64,000 nucleotides of DNA, taken from contig CM066302.1 in the NCBI GenBank assembly GCA_033807695.1, positions 3,906,001 to 3,970,000 of the forward strand, given 5' to 3'. This document shows positions 23,281 to 33,300 of this stretch, piece by piece. Numbering within the stretch: position 1 is the first letter of the stretch; the number at the start of each line of letters is the position of its first letter. The DNA comes from Daedaleopsis sinensis. Taxonomy: Eukaryota; Basidiomycota; Agaricomycetes; Polyporales; Polyporaceae. Made by a program: the position numbers and the translations under genes. Below the pieces are notes generated by a model. The model was not told the DNA's origin and searched no databases. It saw only the letters and a list, made by a program, of their open reading frames with translations.

Positions 23281-24872
23281 TCATAGATTTCGCTCCTTCG
23301 CATCGTAGATGTCGATGTCGCCGTCCGCTCTAGCCGGAATGGAAGCTACAAGGTCATCTTCATCTTCTCTACCGCGCAGGCCAGAGATCGCAATCACCGC
23401 ATCCGTGAGCGACGGGATGGCCTCGCCGAGCCGGCGGGTGTATGCGCCGACGTCGAAGCTCTGGAGCGACAGCTCCGCACGCGTCAGCGGCGAGGGCGGG
23501 GGAGATATAGGGGTGCGCTCGCCGCTCTTCTTCGCCAGCATGACTTCCATGAACGAGGGGCCGTAAGGCGTGGGGTCGAGGTTGTGGGCGCGGAGAAACA
23601 ACCGAAGACGACAGAATGGACGCATCGACAGCGCCACGAGCAGTTCCTCCTGCGGGCGGGTCGAAGCATGAGTGTACGAAGAGAGCGAGAGTGGGGGGGG
23701 AACACGTACCAGTGCCTCTGCGAGGTCAATCTCGGTGTGGTCCTCGCCTAGCGATACTTCTGCCACTAGATGCTCGAGGCGCGTGTCTGCGTAGCGGAGC
23801 ACTGGGATGAGACCGTGGATCGGATCTAAGAGCAGTCCGCCGTAGCCGTCCACCTTCAGCTCCTTCGGTCGCGCCATCGCAAGGACCTCCCTAAACATGT
23901 CGAAGGAGACTTCGACCGAGTGTGTTTCGTAGAGACGTAGGCGATTGATGGGGCACGTGAGACCGAGGAGGAAGAGGTCCGCCGCGCAGCCCACAAACTC
24001 CCCGAGTTCCTGCCATACCCACGGCTGCCCCGATTGTTCAGCTATGTTGATAGCGCGATGCAAACGTAGCTCTTGCACGGTGTCGAGGAGATAAGTGTCG
24101 CACCGCACATCGGAGGCATGGTCTGTTTGGACGTGGAGTCGAGTGAGATAAGGATACGCGCGTATGTAAGGCTTCATATGGGGGAAATCGTCACGCTCGA
24201 TCAAGAGTTCGCGCATGTTCGGGTAGACGGTCGGAAAGTCGGGTAGGTTTCTTCCGGTGTACCAGTTGGTGCAGGAGAGGCTTCCGAGGGATGAAGCCAG
24301 GTTGGCTAGGCGTTGGACAGCATGGTTTTCGTCGCTTATCAAAAATTCTTCGTCCATGCCTTCATCGATCCTGATGAGCCACTACAAATTGATTGAGACG
24401 AGGTCGCATTCGAGAGCTTGCAAGACGGTGCAGGTTTCTGGACCGACACCAGTTAGATCGAGGTCCCGAAGGGAGGTGAGCTTGGCGAGAGCGACTCCCA
24501 GCTCAGGGCAGGTCAAGAACATCAGATCTGCGTCATGCAGTTGTATGGAGTTGAGCGACGAGAAACTAGAGATGCAGAGGGAGAGTGCGAGGAGAGCTCG
24601 TCGTGAGAAGGAGGTGAAGCAGTCAGGATGTAGCCATAGCTCACGGACATATTGACCGCGCAGTTTCTTTTCGGCATAAAGGTAGACAACAAACGAAGCG
24701 ATTGACTCCTTTTGGAGCTACGCAGCACGACGTGGCCACCTATGACAGTTTTACCAGCCTCGGGGGAATGGTAAAGTGCTCTGCATGTGCGCATAAGGGA
24801 GGACCGCGATGATTGAGGCAGGTAGGACGTGATTTCGCGAAAAACGTCGAAGTTGAGACGGAGAAGAGACAT
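23281..24872 (-). pseudogene. Gene D: F-box/LRR-like protein, decayed left copy
   Basis: The frame opens with the F-box core LNFDVFREITSYLPQSSR and MRTCRALY, as in paralogs D' (39071) and E (30023). Compared with D', an indel just after codons for RSSK near 24710 shifts the frame, so the first open frame ends early. Further on, near 24388, a tgg codon of D' is a tag stop in the block DLVSINL-stop-WLIR. Downstream the frame is again open through NMRELLIERDDFPHMKPYIR, LLLDPIHGLIPVLR and the C-terminal SLTDAVIAISGLRGRED. The intron near 23648-23707 and the C-terminus (KERNL, then tag near 23281) remain recognisable. The two lesions make a full-length product unlikely; the intact copy lies in the right unit. 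Confidence 0.85.
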
Positions 24873-25262
24873 ATCAAAGCGTATGTAGTCGTATAAGAGG
24901 AATCAGGGGCTACAGCAGCTTTAGAAAGGTCGTGAAATGGTATGGCTTCGTTGGAGACGCACCACTGCTGGCAGGAGCTAAGTTCGCTTCCCTGTGTCAC
25001 GTCTCCTCTCTTTCCAAATGTTGTGTATCCTGACGGAGGACTCGCAAGTTTCAGATTTATGGTAGCAGCAGAGCTAGGGACGGTATGAGATAGCCAGTGC
25101 AATGCGCCTCCGGTGGGCCAGCGTAGGGAGATGGTGGAACTTCGCAAGAGGGAGGCGCCTAAAAGTTGGGGAAGCGACGATGACAGACGCCGGTGTCACA
25201 GAGGGCATGCTGTGACAGCTCGCGTACTATTACTACTTAGTACTTGTCTCCTCCTCCTCAAT

Positions 25263-26491
25263 TCCTTGACTGGAAGAACAACATATGGACTATAGCACCG
25301 CTTACACACACTCCCATTGATGCATCACCCACTCCAGCACTCGTGAAACCCTTTCATCCGTCGCATCGGCCTTCACTGTAGTTACTCAGCTCTCAGGCTC
25401 ACTGTGCCGTCACCACGGCAGCTTGAGAAGTACTACCTGGCGCCTTCCGGAGTTCAGGGTCTGGGTCTGGTGACAGTGCACTGACTTAGTTGCAGCCACT
25501 ACTCAATCTCTACTGGCGAGGGTTGGGCGAGGTCCCCAGTTCAACTACAGGTACGTCGCAGCCAGCCTGGTTCCTGTATACTACCCGAGCCTAACTGTGC
25601 GAGTCAAATTGCGTGGCATCAGAAGACCGGCCAACTTACTACCGACGCAGCTCCGCGTCCCCGTGTAGAGAGACTGAGATAACTGTGCCCCTGGCAGTGT
25701 CACCAGTATCAGAAGCGCAAAGGCTCGGGCCTCGTTAGAGCGTTTTGTGAAGGTTAAGCATCATCCTGTTGAACTCTCCGACAAGCTGGGAATAGACTGC
25801 CAAGATGCTCCGCTAGCACCATGATAGGTACCAAATGTTGGATGGTTGCTGAGCGCTGAGCGCTGAGCCAGCGTCGACATGAAGCACTACGCTGCGTCTC
25901 CCCACTCCCGGTCTCGTTTCGCCGGCAGGGCGATAGGGCGGGAAAACTTGTCCTGCTGACTACCTCCAGGCTATCCTCGTATCATGTAGATGACTGTAAT
26001 ACCCCAGTTTTAGTGCGGCATTACTACACTGTGCCTTTGGGACTTTGCAAGGCACTGTAAGGTTACCACATATTGAGGTAAGCGGCCACAACCTTGAAGG
26101 CGGGACCGGCGGGAAACCTACTAACTCGCGGTGACGATGCAACAGTACTTATTTTTAAAGATCCGATTCCTTGGCAGCGACGTCACACCAGCGTACAAGC
26201 TCCATAGCCCAAGGCTCCTAGATGCGTACCTGACATAACTGATACCGCAACTTAATTTTTAGATCGGAGTAAGAATTTCGAGTACAGTGAACGCTAACAT
26301 ATCAAACACTACTGCAGTTCGGTTCTTTATTTATGCAGCTCAGTCACAAGCTCCTCAGATTCGACGTCCTTTGCCCACCCGCACCCCACGCCGCATACTC
26401 GAGCTCCCTTCTACCCTCCGGGTTACTTCAGGCCTCTACCTCACTTTGGTGCAAACTCTTGAAGCACTGCGTCTTTCATCCACACTGTGCC
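25263..26491. other. Intergenic beyond the left unit
   Basis: No gene found. A short direct repeat (ctgagcg, three copies near 25853-25868) is seen. The promoter of the DUF6533 gene should lie at the right end. Confidence 0.4.
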
Positions 26492-28301
26492 ATGACATCG
26501 GTGATCCTTCCTAACGGTTATATCAATGCGTGTATGTTTCACATTATCGGGCACCACGATATATAATGGCCAGTAATGTCAGCTTGAGCAGTAGATATCG
26601 GGAAGCAGTCTCGAGCAGGCGCTCTCGGACTCCTCATGTACGATCACTGTAAGCCTATCTTTTTGACTCAGAGATGTATCACGCTTACTCTCACCTGCAT
26701 TGACAGTCCTTACCTTAGGCCTGGAGGTAGTACCATAAGCCACAGGTCCACATCTTGACATCGCCTAGTAGTGACATTAATAATTGTAGATCGAAGTCGT
26801 ATGGAGACAAAGCAAGAAGTCGTGGACTTTTTGGATCTACGCATTCGCAAGTATCCTCCCTTCTTGCATACCACTCACTCGCTGATAACCGAAGTTGCAC
26901 AGAATCGTTTCTTCCCCCTCGTATGGCTGATTCTGGATATTAGTATGTTCACTATAAATATTGATATTGCCTACTTTATGGAACTAACTCGGAAGCCAGT
27001 CCCATTCGGACCTACTGGGGTGGTCTCTTCAAAGGTGAGGACTCGGGTACAAAACGCCGCCCTGACATCAGATGAAATATTTTCTACTAGATGTGAGTCG
27101 TTTGAGTGCAGTATCTTCGCCGTATGCTCACTACCATTAGATGCATCATCTACTTAGGACTTGACGATCTCGTCATTGTGGTTGCAACTCTCGGCGTCCA
27201 AAGTAGGTCTCTTAAAACATTCAACCCAGTATACCAGCTGAGAGAACGGCTGCGCCAGTCATACTGCAATTGAGAGTGCGTGAAATCGCGCCTTTCGTCT
27301 TGAACTGAGAGCTAGTGATCGAGCGTTTTCGAAGGTGTACGCTCTGTACGAAAAGAGCAGACGCATTCGGACGTTCCTCATCTGCTGCTGTCTCCTCGAA
27401 ATCGCAGTAATGGCAGTTTTTCTGGGCGTAACCTTTGCTCATATCTCAGGTAGCTCAACGATACCATACTATGTGACCTAGGCTGACCCGACTGACTGCA
27501 TGTAGGACTTCCTGTCGTGTCGACTGCCACGGGATGTTACTACTCCGGAATATTCTCAACTTCGGCATTCTTCTGGCTTCCCGCACTTGTGTTCGAGCCG
27601 GTGCTCTGCCTGCTGGCTGTGTGGAAAGCATGGGGCGAGGATGCCATGCATATGCTTACGGTTCGTCTTGGATGGGGCCCGGCGCCGGACTCGGGGCCGA
27701 CCATGCAAGGAGAAACGCCGCGGATCATGAAGATGTTTGCGCGGGACAGGTAAAGATCCATCCACGACTGGTACTAGCAAGTTCGGAACGCTGACTCGTC
27801 TTGACTCGTCTATTCCAGTTTGATATACTTCATCGGGTTCGTACCAGGTCACACACTTTCGGGAGTGAGCTCTCCTGAACGGCCTGGGATCCGACACACA
27901 GTATCGCTGCGGAACTCGTCGTGAATACCGTCATATGGTCTCGTTACAACCGGTACATCAACATAATTGTTCCGTGAGTGCGCCACCTCCCCATAGTACC
28001 TCTATCCCCCTCAGGTGCACGCGCTCAACATCGGCTCCACATTGCCTTGCGCCAACATGACAGATGGGCCGGTGCTCTGCCGTCCATCCTTGGCTCGCGC
28101 CTCTTCCTAAACATGCGCGAAGCGCTACTGTATCCCGAACGCTACGGGACAACAATCGGAGCAAACGGAAGGTTCACGACAGGGCCGCAAAGCACGGTCA
28201 AGTGGGAGATAGCTAGGCATACGGATGACACAAGCATGTCGACAGCTGTGGACGAATCGTCACCGGGATTAGCGGGTGCTGAAACCACAGAGACGGCGTG
28301 A
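26492..28301 (+). CDS. DUF6533 multi-pass membrane protein
   Basis: Many small exons, first spanning 26492-26531 (MTSVILPNGYINA) with a clean gtatgt donor. Joined blocks: GKQSRAGALGLLMYDH, FLTLGLE, IEVVWRQSKKSWTFL, NRFFPLVWLILDISMFTINI, LDDLVIVVATLGVQ, KVYALYEKSRRIRTFL, GCYYSG then FFWLPALVFEPVLCLLAVWK, RDSLIYFIG, AAELVVNTVIWSRY, PSILGSRLFLNMREALLYPE. The opening YDHFLTLGLEIEVVW and the central VYALYEKSRR are hallmarks of fungal DUF6533 proteins, which have about seven helices and no known function. Two internal junctions (27010-27320) are uncertain. The protein ends in a polar cytosolic-looking tail finishing TTETA. It lies between the pseudogene D and the F-box paralog E. Confidence 0.75.
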
Positions 28302-28444
28302 ATAGTAGTGTTATTTGGCCGTTCGGGGAAGTAACCATGTCCGGAAGCACTGCGAATGTGATTGGAGCTGAAATGGATTGCCTGCGTCACAGTACAACGG
28401 GGAGCAAGGAGAGGGAACGTTCGTGCCCGGCGCAGGGCCGTCCT

Positions 28445-30023
28445 TCATAGCACCCACTCATTCTCATCGTGGATGTCGATGTCGCCGTCCGCTCTAGCCG
28501 GGATGGAAGCCACAACGTTTTCTCTACCGCGCAGGCCAGAGATCACGATCAGCACATCCGTGAGCGACGGGATGGCCTCGCCAAGCCGGCGGGTGTATGC
28601 GCCGACGTCGAAGCTCTGGAGCGACGATTCCGCACGAGTCAGCGGCTGGGGCGGGGGCGGCTCCGGCGTGCGTTTGCGCTTGCGCTTCTTCTTCGCGGTC
28701 ATGACAGCGGGGAACGAGGGGCCGAGGGGTGTGGGATCGAGCTGGTGAGCCACGATGAGCAGCCGGAATCGACGGAGCGGGCGCGTCGACAGCGCCGCGT
28801 ACAACTCCTCCTGTGGGTCGACACATGAGACACGAAGAGGGCGAGAGCGAGGGTAGGATACGTACCAGTGCCTCTGCGATGTCGATCTCCCGATGGTCCT
28901 TGTCAAGGTATACTTCTACCACCAGATGCTCGAGGCGCGCGTTCGGGTCGTTGAGCACTGGGATGAGTCCGTGTGTCGGATTCAAGAGCAGTCCGCCGCA
29001 GCCGTCCACCAGCAGCTCCTTCGGCCGTGCCATCGCAAGGACCTCCCTGAACAGGTCGAAGCTGACCTCCTTCCAGTCTACCACTTGGAGATGTACTCGA
29101 CTGATGGTGCACGTGAGACCGAGGACGAAGAGGTCTGCCACGCAGCCCACAAAGTCCCCGAGTTCCCGCCATACCCACGGCTGCCCAGACTGTTCAGCCA
29201 TGTTGAGCGCACGGTGCGCACGGAGCTGTTGCATGGTGTCGATGGGATGAGTGTCGGACTGTAGATCGGGGGCATGGTTTGTGTGAACGTCGAGTCGAGT
29301 GAGATGAGGATACGCGCGTATGTAAGGCTTCATATGTGGGAAATCGTCACACTCGATGGACAGTTCGCGCATGTTGGGGTAGACGGTCGGAAAATCGGGT
29401 AGGTTGCTCCAGGTGTGCCAGTTTGTGTAGATGAGGCTGCGGAGCGTTGAAGTTAGGTTGGCTAGGTGTTGGACAGGATGGTTTTCGTGGCTGAGAAAGA
29501 ATTCCTCATCCATGCCTTCATCTATCCTGTTCAGAAAGCACACATTGAGTGAGACGAGGTGGGATTCGAGAGCTTGCAGGACGGTGCAGGTTAAAGGCCC
29601 GACGCCAGATAGATCGAGGTCCCGAAGGGAGGTGAGCTTGGCGATAGCCTCTCCCAACTCAGGGCAGGTTGAGAACGTCCGATCTGCCTCACTAAGATGT
29701 ATGGATCTGAGGGATGAGAGATTAGGGATGCAGAGTGAGAATGCGAGGAGAGCGCTTCGCGAGAGTCTGGTAAAGTAGTCGGAATACAATCGCAGCTCGC
29801 GAACGTGTTGACAGCGCCATTTCTTGTCGCCATCAAGGTAGGCAACGAACGATGCAAGTTTTTTGGATGTATTCAGCACAATACGGCCACCGAGAATGAC
29901 TTTAGCAGCCTCTGGAGAGCGGTATAGTGCTCTGCATGTGCGCATTAGGGAGGTCCGCGATGCTTGAGGCAGGTAGGACGTGATTTCGCGAAAAACGTCG
30001 AAGTTGAGACGGAGAAGAGCCAT
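28445..30023 (-). CDS. Gene E: F-box/LRR-like protein, intact third paralog
   Basis: Two exons (28866-30023 and 28445-28810 on the reverse strand) give 507 residues. The F-box core is MALLRLNFDVFREITSYLPQ with MRTCRALYRSPEA; leucine-rich segments follow (LTSLRDLDLSGVG, VYPNMRELSIECDD, FPHMKPYIRAYPHLTRLDV), and the end keeps SLTDVLIVISGLRGRE. F-box proteins present substrates to SCF ubiquitin ligases through Skp1. The target is unknown. A lysine/arginine-rich insert (KKKRKRKRTPEPPPP) replaces KKSGERTP of the D copies. It is the closest kin of D and D' but not part of either unit. Its start codon lies 340 bp from that of the divergent transcription factor, so the two may share a promoter region. 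Confidence 0.88.
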
Positions 30024-30363
30024 GGCCTCGGAGGAGCTAGCGTCGCGAGATGGTGGAAAGGAACAAGAGGTGATAGTAGCGATGGACCTGCGATCTACAG
30101 ACGCCTGGCGGGGACGGCAAGGTTCCGGGCCGGAGCCTGGATATGGGAAGACGGTGGCCGGATATGGACAGGGCGCGGGGGATCCGCAGAGGATGTGGGA
30201 GGAGGACGCAGTTTGTCGGGAACCTTGTGTGCCATGGATCGGACGCCCTCCCCTTCCCTCCGCTCTCCCTCCTAGCACCTGCCCACGACGTCCCAGACTC
30301 CCCCAACGATCCCCGCCCACCGCTCTCGCCGCTTCCGAGCCCTCCTCCCCGTCCACCACCACC
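30024..30363. promoter_or_regulatory. Shared divergent promoter region, F-box gene E and Zn2Cys6 factor
   Basis: The 340-bp stretch separates two start codons in opposite directions. The half next to the factor is C/T-rich on the + strand (cctccccgtccaccaccacc just before the ATG), typical of a fungal leader. I see no TATA box. Co-regulation is inference. Confidence 0.4.
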
Positions 30364-33300
30364 ATGCCTCTCTCCGCCGCCCGCAAGGACGGCGCAGACA
30401 AAGAGCGCACGGTCAAGTCCCAGGAGCAGGAGCTCAAGCGCGCAAGAGGTGCGATATCTTGCGCAGAATGCCGCCGCCTCAAGCTCAAGTGCGACAAGAC
30501 CATCCCGTGTTCGTCCTGCAAACGCCGCGGATGCGCCTCCATCTGCCCCAACGGCAGCCTCACCACCGGCCAGGGCACCAGGTCCGTGTTCTCTCCAACA
30601 TAGCTCTCGTTTGCGTCCAACGCCGTGCCCCAGGTTCATCCTCGCGGACACGGACCGCTTGCATCGCAAGATTGCAGAGATGAGCGACCGCATCCGTCAG
30701 CTCGAAGACGGCCTTGCCATCCTGCAGTCGAGCGTCGCGCGCGAACCCCATCCGCTCCTCGCCCAGGACCTCCTCAGGATCAAGTCCGGCCTCGAGCTCC
30801 ACTCCGCCGCAGAGGGCATCTTCGCCGACAGTCCCCGGGAGGCCGCGGAGGAGGAGGGCGAGGAGCCCGCGTACGTCGACGCGTTCGGCACCCTTGCTGT
30901 CCGCGACGACGGCGCCGCGACCTTCTACGGACGATCTGCCGGCTCAGAGGTACGCGGCTGCTTCTCATCCGCATTATCTGGCTCATTGAACGATCCTTCG
31001 TCCTCCTCCGCGACGATGCTGCCTGCGTCCCCAGAGTCTCCTCCTGGTGAGTGCATTTTTCTCCACTCCCATGCCCCTACGCTCGCTGGTGTCGGTACAA
31101 GTCCATTTCCGTGGTGCCTGTCGCGCATCATATTGCCGGACGGTCTTCGGGCGGGTCCGAGACCGATCTACGGCATGGGCGTCTACCGCACTAAGCCTCA
31201 CGCTTTCTCTAAGTAATCTCGACCAGCCATTAGAGGATGATTCTTTGCTTGGGCGGAGTTTCGTGCACATAGTGGAAGCCCCACGCAAAGAATCGTCCTG
31301 TAAGCTCTGGTGACTTTCGTGAGTGTCTTAATCCCACTTGCACTAGCCGACTCCGAGAGCGGCGAGGCACTCTGCAGAATGACCTGCAAGTGACCCGGGG
31401 AGTATCGCCGTGGTGGTCAGTAATATTCTTCGCTCAGGGCCTTCCGACGCGCATATACATGCTCGTGAACAGCTTGACTCTGGTAGACTGCGCGGCGTAT
31501 TGGTCGAATATGACGTAGGCGCTCTCGGGATACCCCCTTACCGTCTATACGGATTTCACCAGACGTATAAGATCAAGTCTCTGCTTCGGGTTACTGTACC
31601 CCGACGCCAACGATCCTATACGGCTGGTGACGAGACTACCTGGTGACATTCGTATAGATGGTTCGGAGTTTGCCACGAAAGTCACCACCTGTTCTGCGTG
31701 AGCGCGACCGAAGCCATGCGCTACGCGCGATGGGGGGACTATAGCGCCGGAATGATTGTACGCGCCTCGTGTGCGAAGTACCAGTGGCTGCGCGATGCTG
31801 CAAGGAGCCGCGCGACAGTGGAGTGTGACAACTGCCCATTCGTCGATACGAAAGTTACCAGACGTTGTAGGACATGTCTCTGCCTCGGTGCCCCTTTAGT
31901 CGCACCGAGGCAGAGATGTGCCTACAACGGCTGGTTACAAGACCAGCGGTATCCGGCAGTAGGTACCGCTAATCAGTAAAGTCGACCATGCAAAGGTGCA
32001 GCGCAGACCGGGACTCGGTGTATTCTAGAGTTGCAGACTCGCCCAGCCCTGCCAAAGCTTGTCGTAATGTCGTAATCTGTTGGGTGGGATGATTGCTCAG
32101 GCGTTGCGGCTGATACCTCTTCATACAGGACGATAAACCCAGCCTGACAATCTCCACGCTGTCACGCCCGACACCGACCGGGCATCTCGGTCTTCCAGAT
32201 GAAATCAACCGCCTTGCGTCAACCTTCCCCCACGGACCTCCCGAGTTCCCCGTCATCGACCTACAGGACATCATACAGGGCTATCTCCCTGCCTGGCCTC
32301 GCGCGAGCCAGCTACGCGATCTCTATCTCGAGCAGGCTCCGTGGTTCTTCGGTGCCGTGACACATCGGCAGCTCGTGGACGAGGTCTTTCCTCTCTTTTA
32401 CGAGGAGGCGGCCGAGGAAGCACGCACGAGGGTCGCAAGCGGGCTCGTCGGCTCCGCGGAGGCGTTCAACCTTCCCATCCCGAGCTCGACGCATGCGTCT
32501 TCGCATGAGCTCGGTCTGATGCTCGTCGTGTTTTGCTTCGGAGCACTGACGGACCCGACGCTGCCGTCTGCGCCCCACAACGCCGAGGCGGAGAGGTACT
32601 ATCAGCTGACACGGGCGGCGCTCAGTCTCGAACCGGTCATGGACAGGCCACCTAGCATCGCTACGGTGCAGGTCCTGAGTTTGATGGGTATCTACCAGGT
32701 AAGCTCAGATGGATTGCCGTGATGGGCTTACAATTCAACGATGCTCCGATATCAGGGCATGGTCGCCGACGAGCATAGTATTGAAATAACATGGGCGCTC
32801 ATGGGCTTAGCCTCGAAACTGGCCCAAAGTGTGAGTTACTCATACTCTTATCATTCTGCACGCCACTGACTTTGAATCTCACAAAGACCGGGCTTCGTAA
32901 GTCGCTACAGATCGTCTTCTCCCACTGTGCTAATCGTTTCTTGAGATCGGGATTGCTCGCGCTTCAAATTGTCTGCTGCGGAGACGCAGAAACGTCGTGC
33001 TCTGTTCTGGGAACTTTTCATCACAGATTGTTTTCAGGTGCGCATACACTCAACGAAATTCGACGGTGCACTAAACGATTAATCAGGCCCTTGCCACCGG
33101 TCGACTACCGACGTTTGAGCTTCAGTTCGTCGACACTGAGCTCCCTGCCGATCCCGAAGAGACACTTGCAGATGACGGTACACCTCAACTCAGCTGTACG
33201 TACAACGCTACGCATCATCCAAGGAAACTGCTGATGTTGAGAGTCCTCTGTCAGTCCCGGCATGGAAAGCGCGTTGGGGCAAGGAATGCATATACCCCAT

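Larger units (their letters stand above)
16449..25262 (+). repeat. Left unit of an inverted, circularly permuted ~9-kb duplication (order A B C D)
   Basis: The segment holds A (17030), B (18210), C (reverse, 19397-21794) and D (reverse, 23281-24872). Both genes and spacers match the right unit at nucleotide level. The outer edges were found by reading both copies side by side. At 16449-16460 the sequence aacatgcgtgac matches the reverse of 38669-38680 and then diverges. At 25249-25262 a ctcctcctc run is the last match to the right copy, which lacks about 25 bp just inside it. Inside the unit, B and C are convergent with only 84 bp between stop codons. The right copy is broken at exactly this point, near 19350. 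Confidence 0.85.

Noticed and set aside
24740..25147. Frame MRSSTISLRWPTGG and its twin at 38796-39050, similar in both units
   Set aside because: Similarity is what DNA duplication alone would give; substitutions are spread over all codon positions, the ends differ, and it lies in the D promoter.
25853..25870. Short direct repeats ctgagcg
   Set aside because: Only three units of seven bases; no sign of a CRISPR array or a longer repeat.
28524..30620. A single 698-codon reverse frame running through the F-box gene E and past its start
   Set aside because: The part upstream of 30023 overlaps the promoter and first exon of the divergent Zn2Cys6 factor and is not family-like; the true start is the Met of the F-box, and the 3' end needs a splice at 28866/28810.
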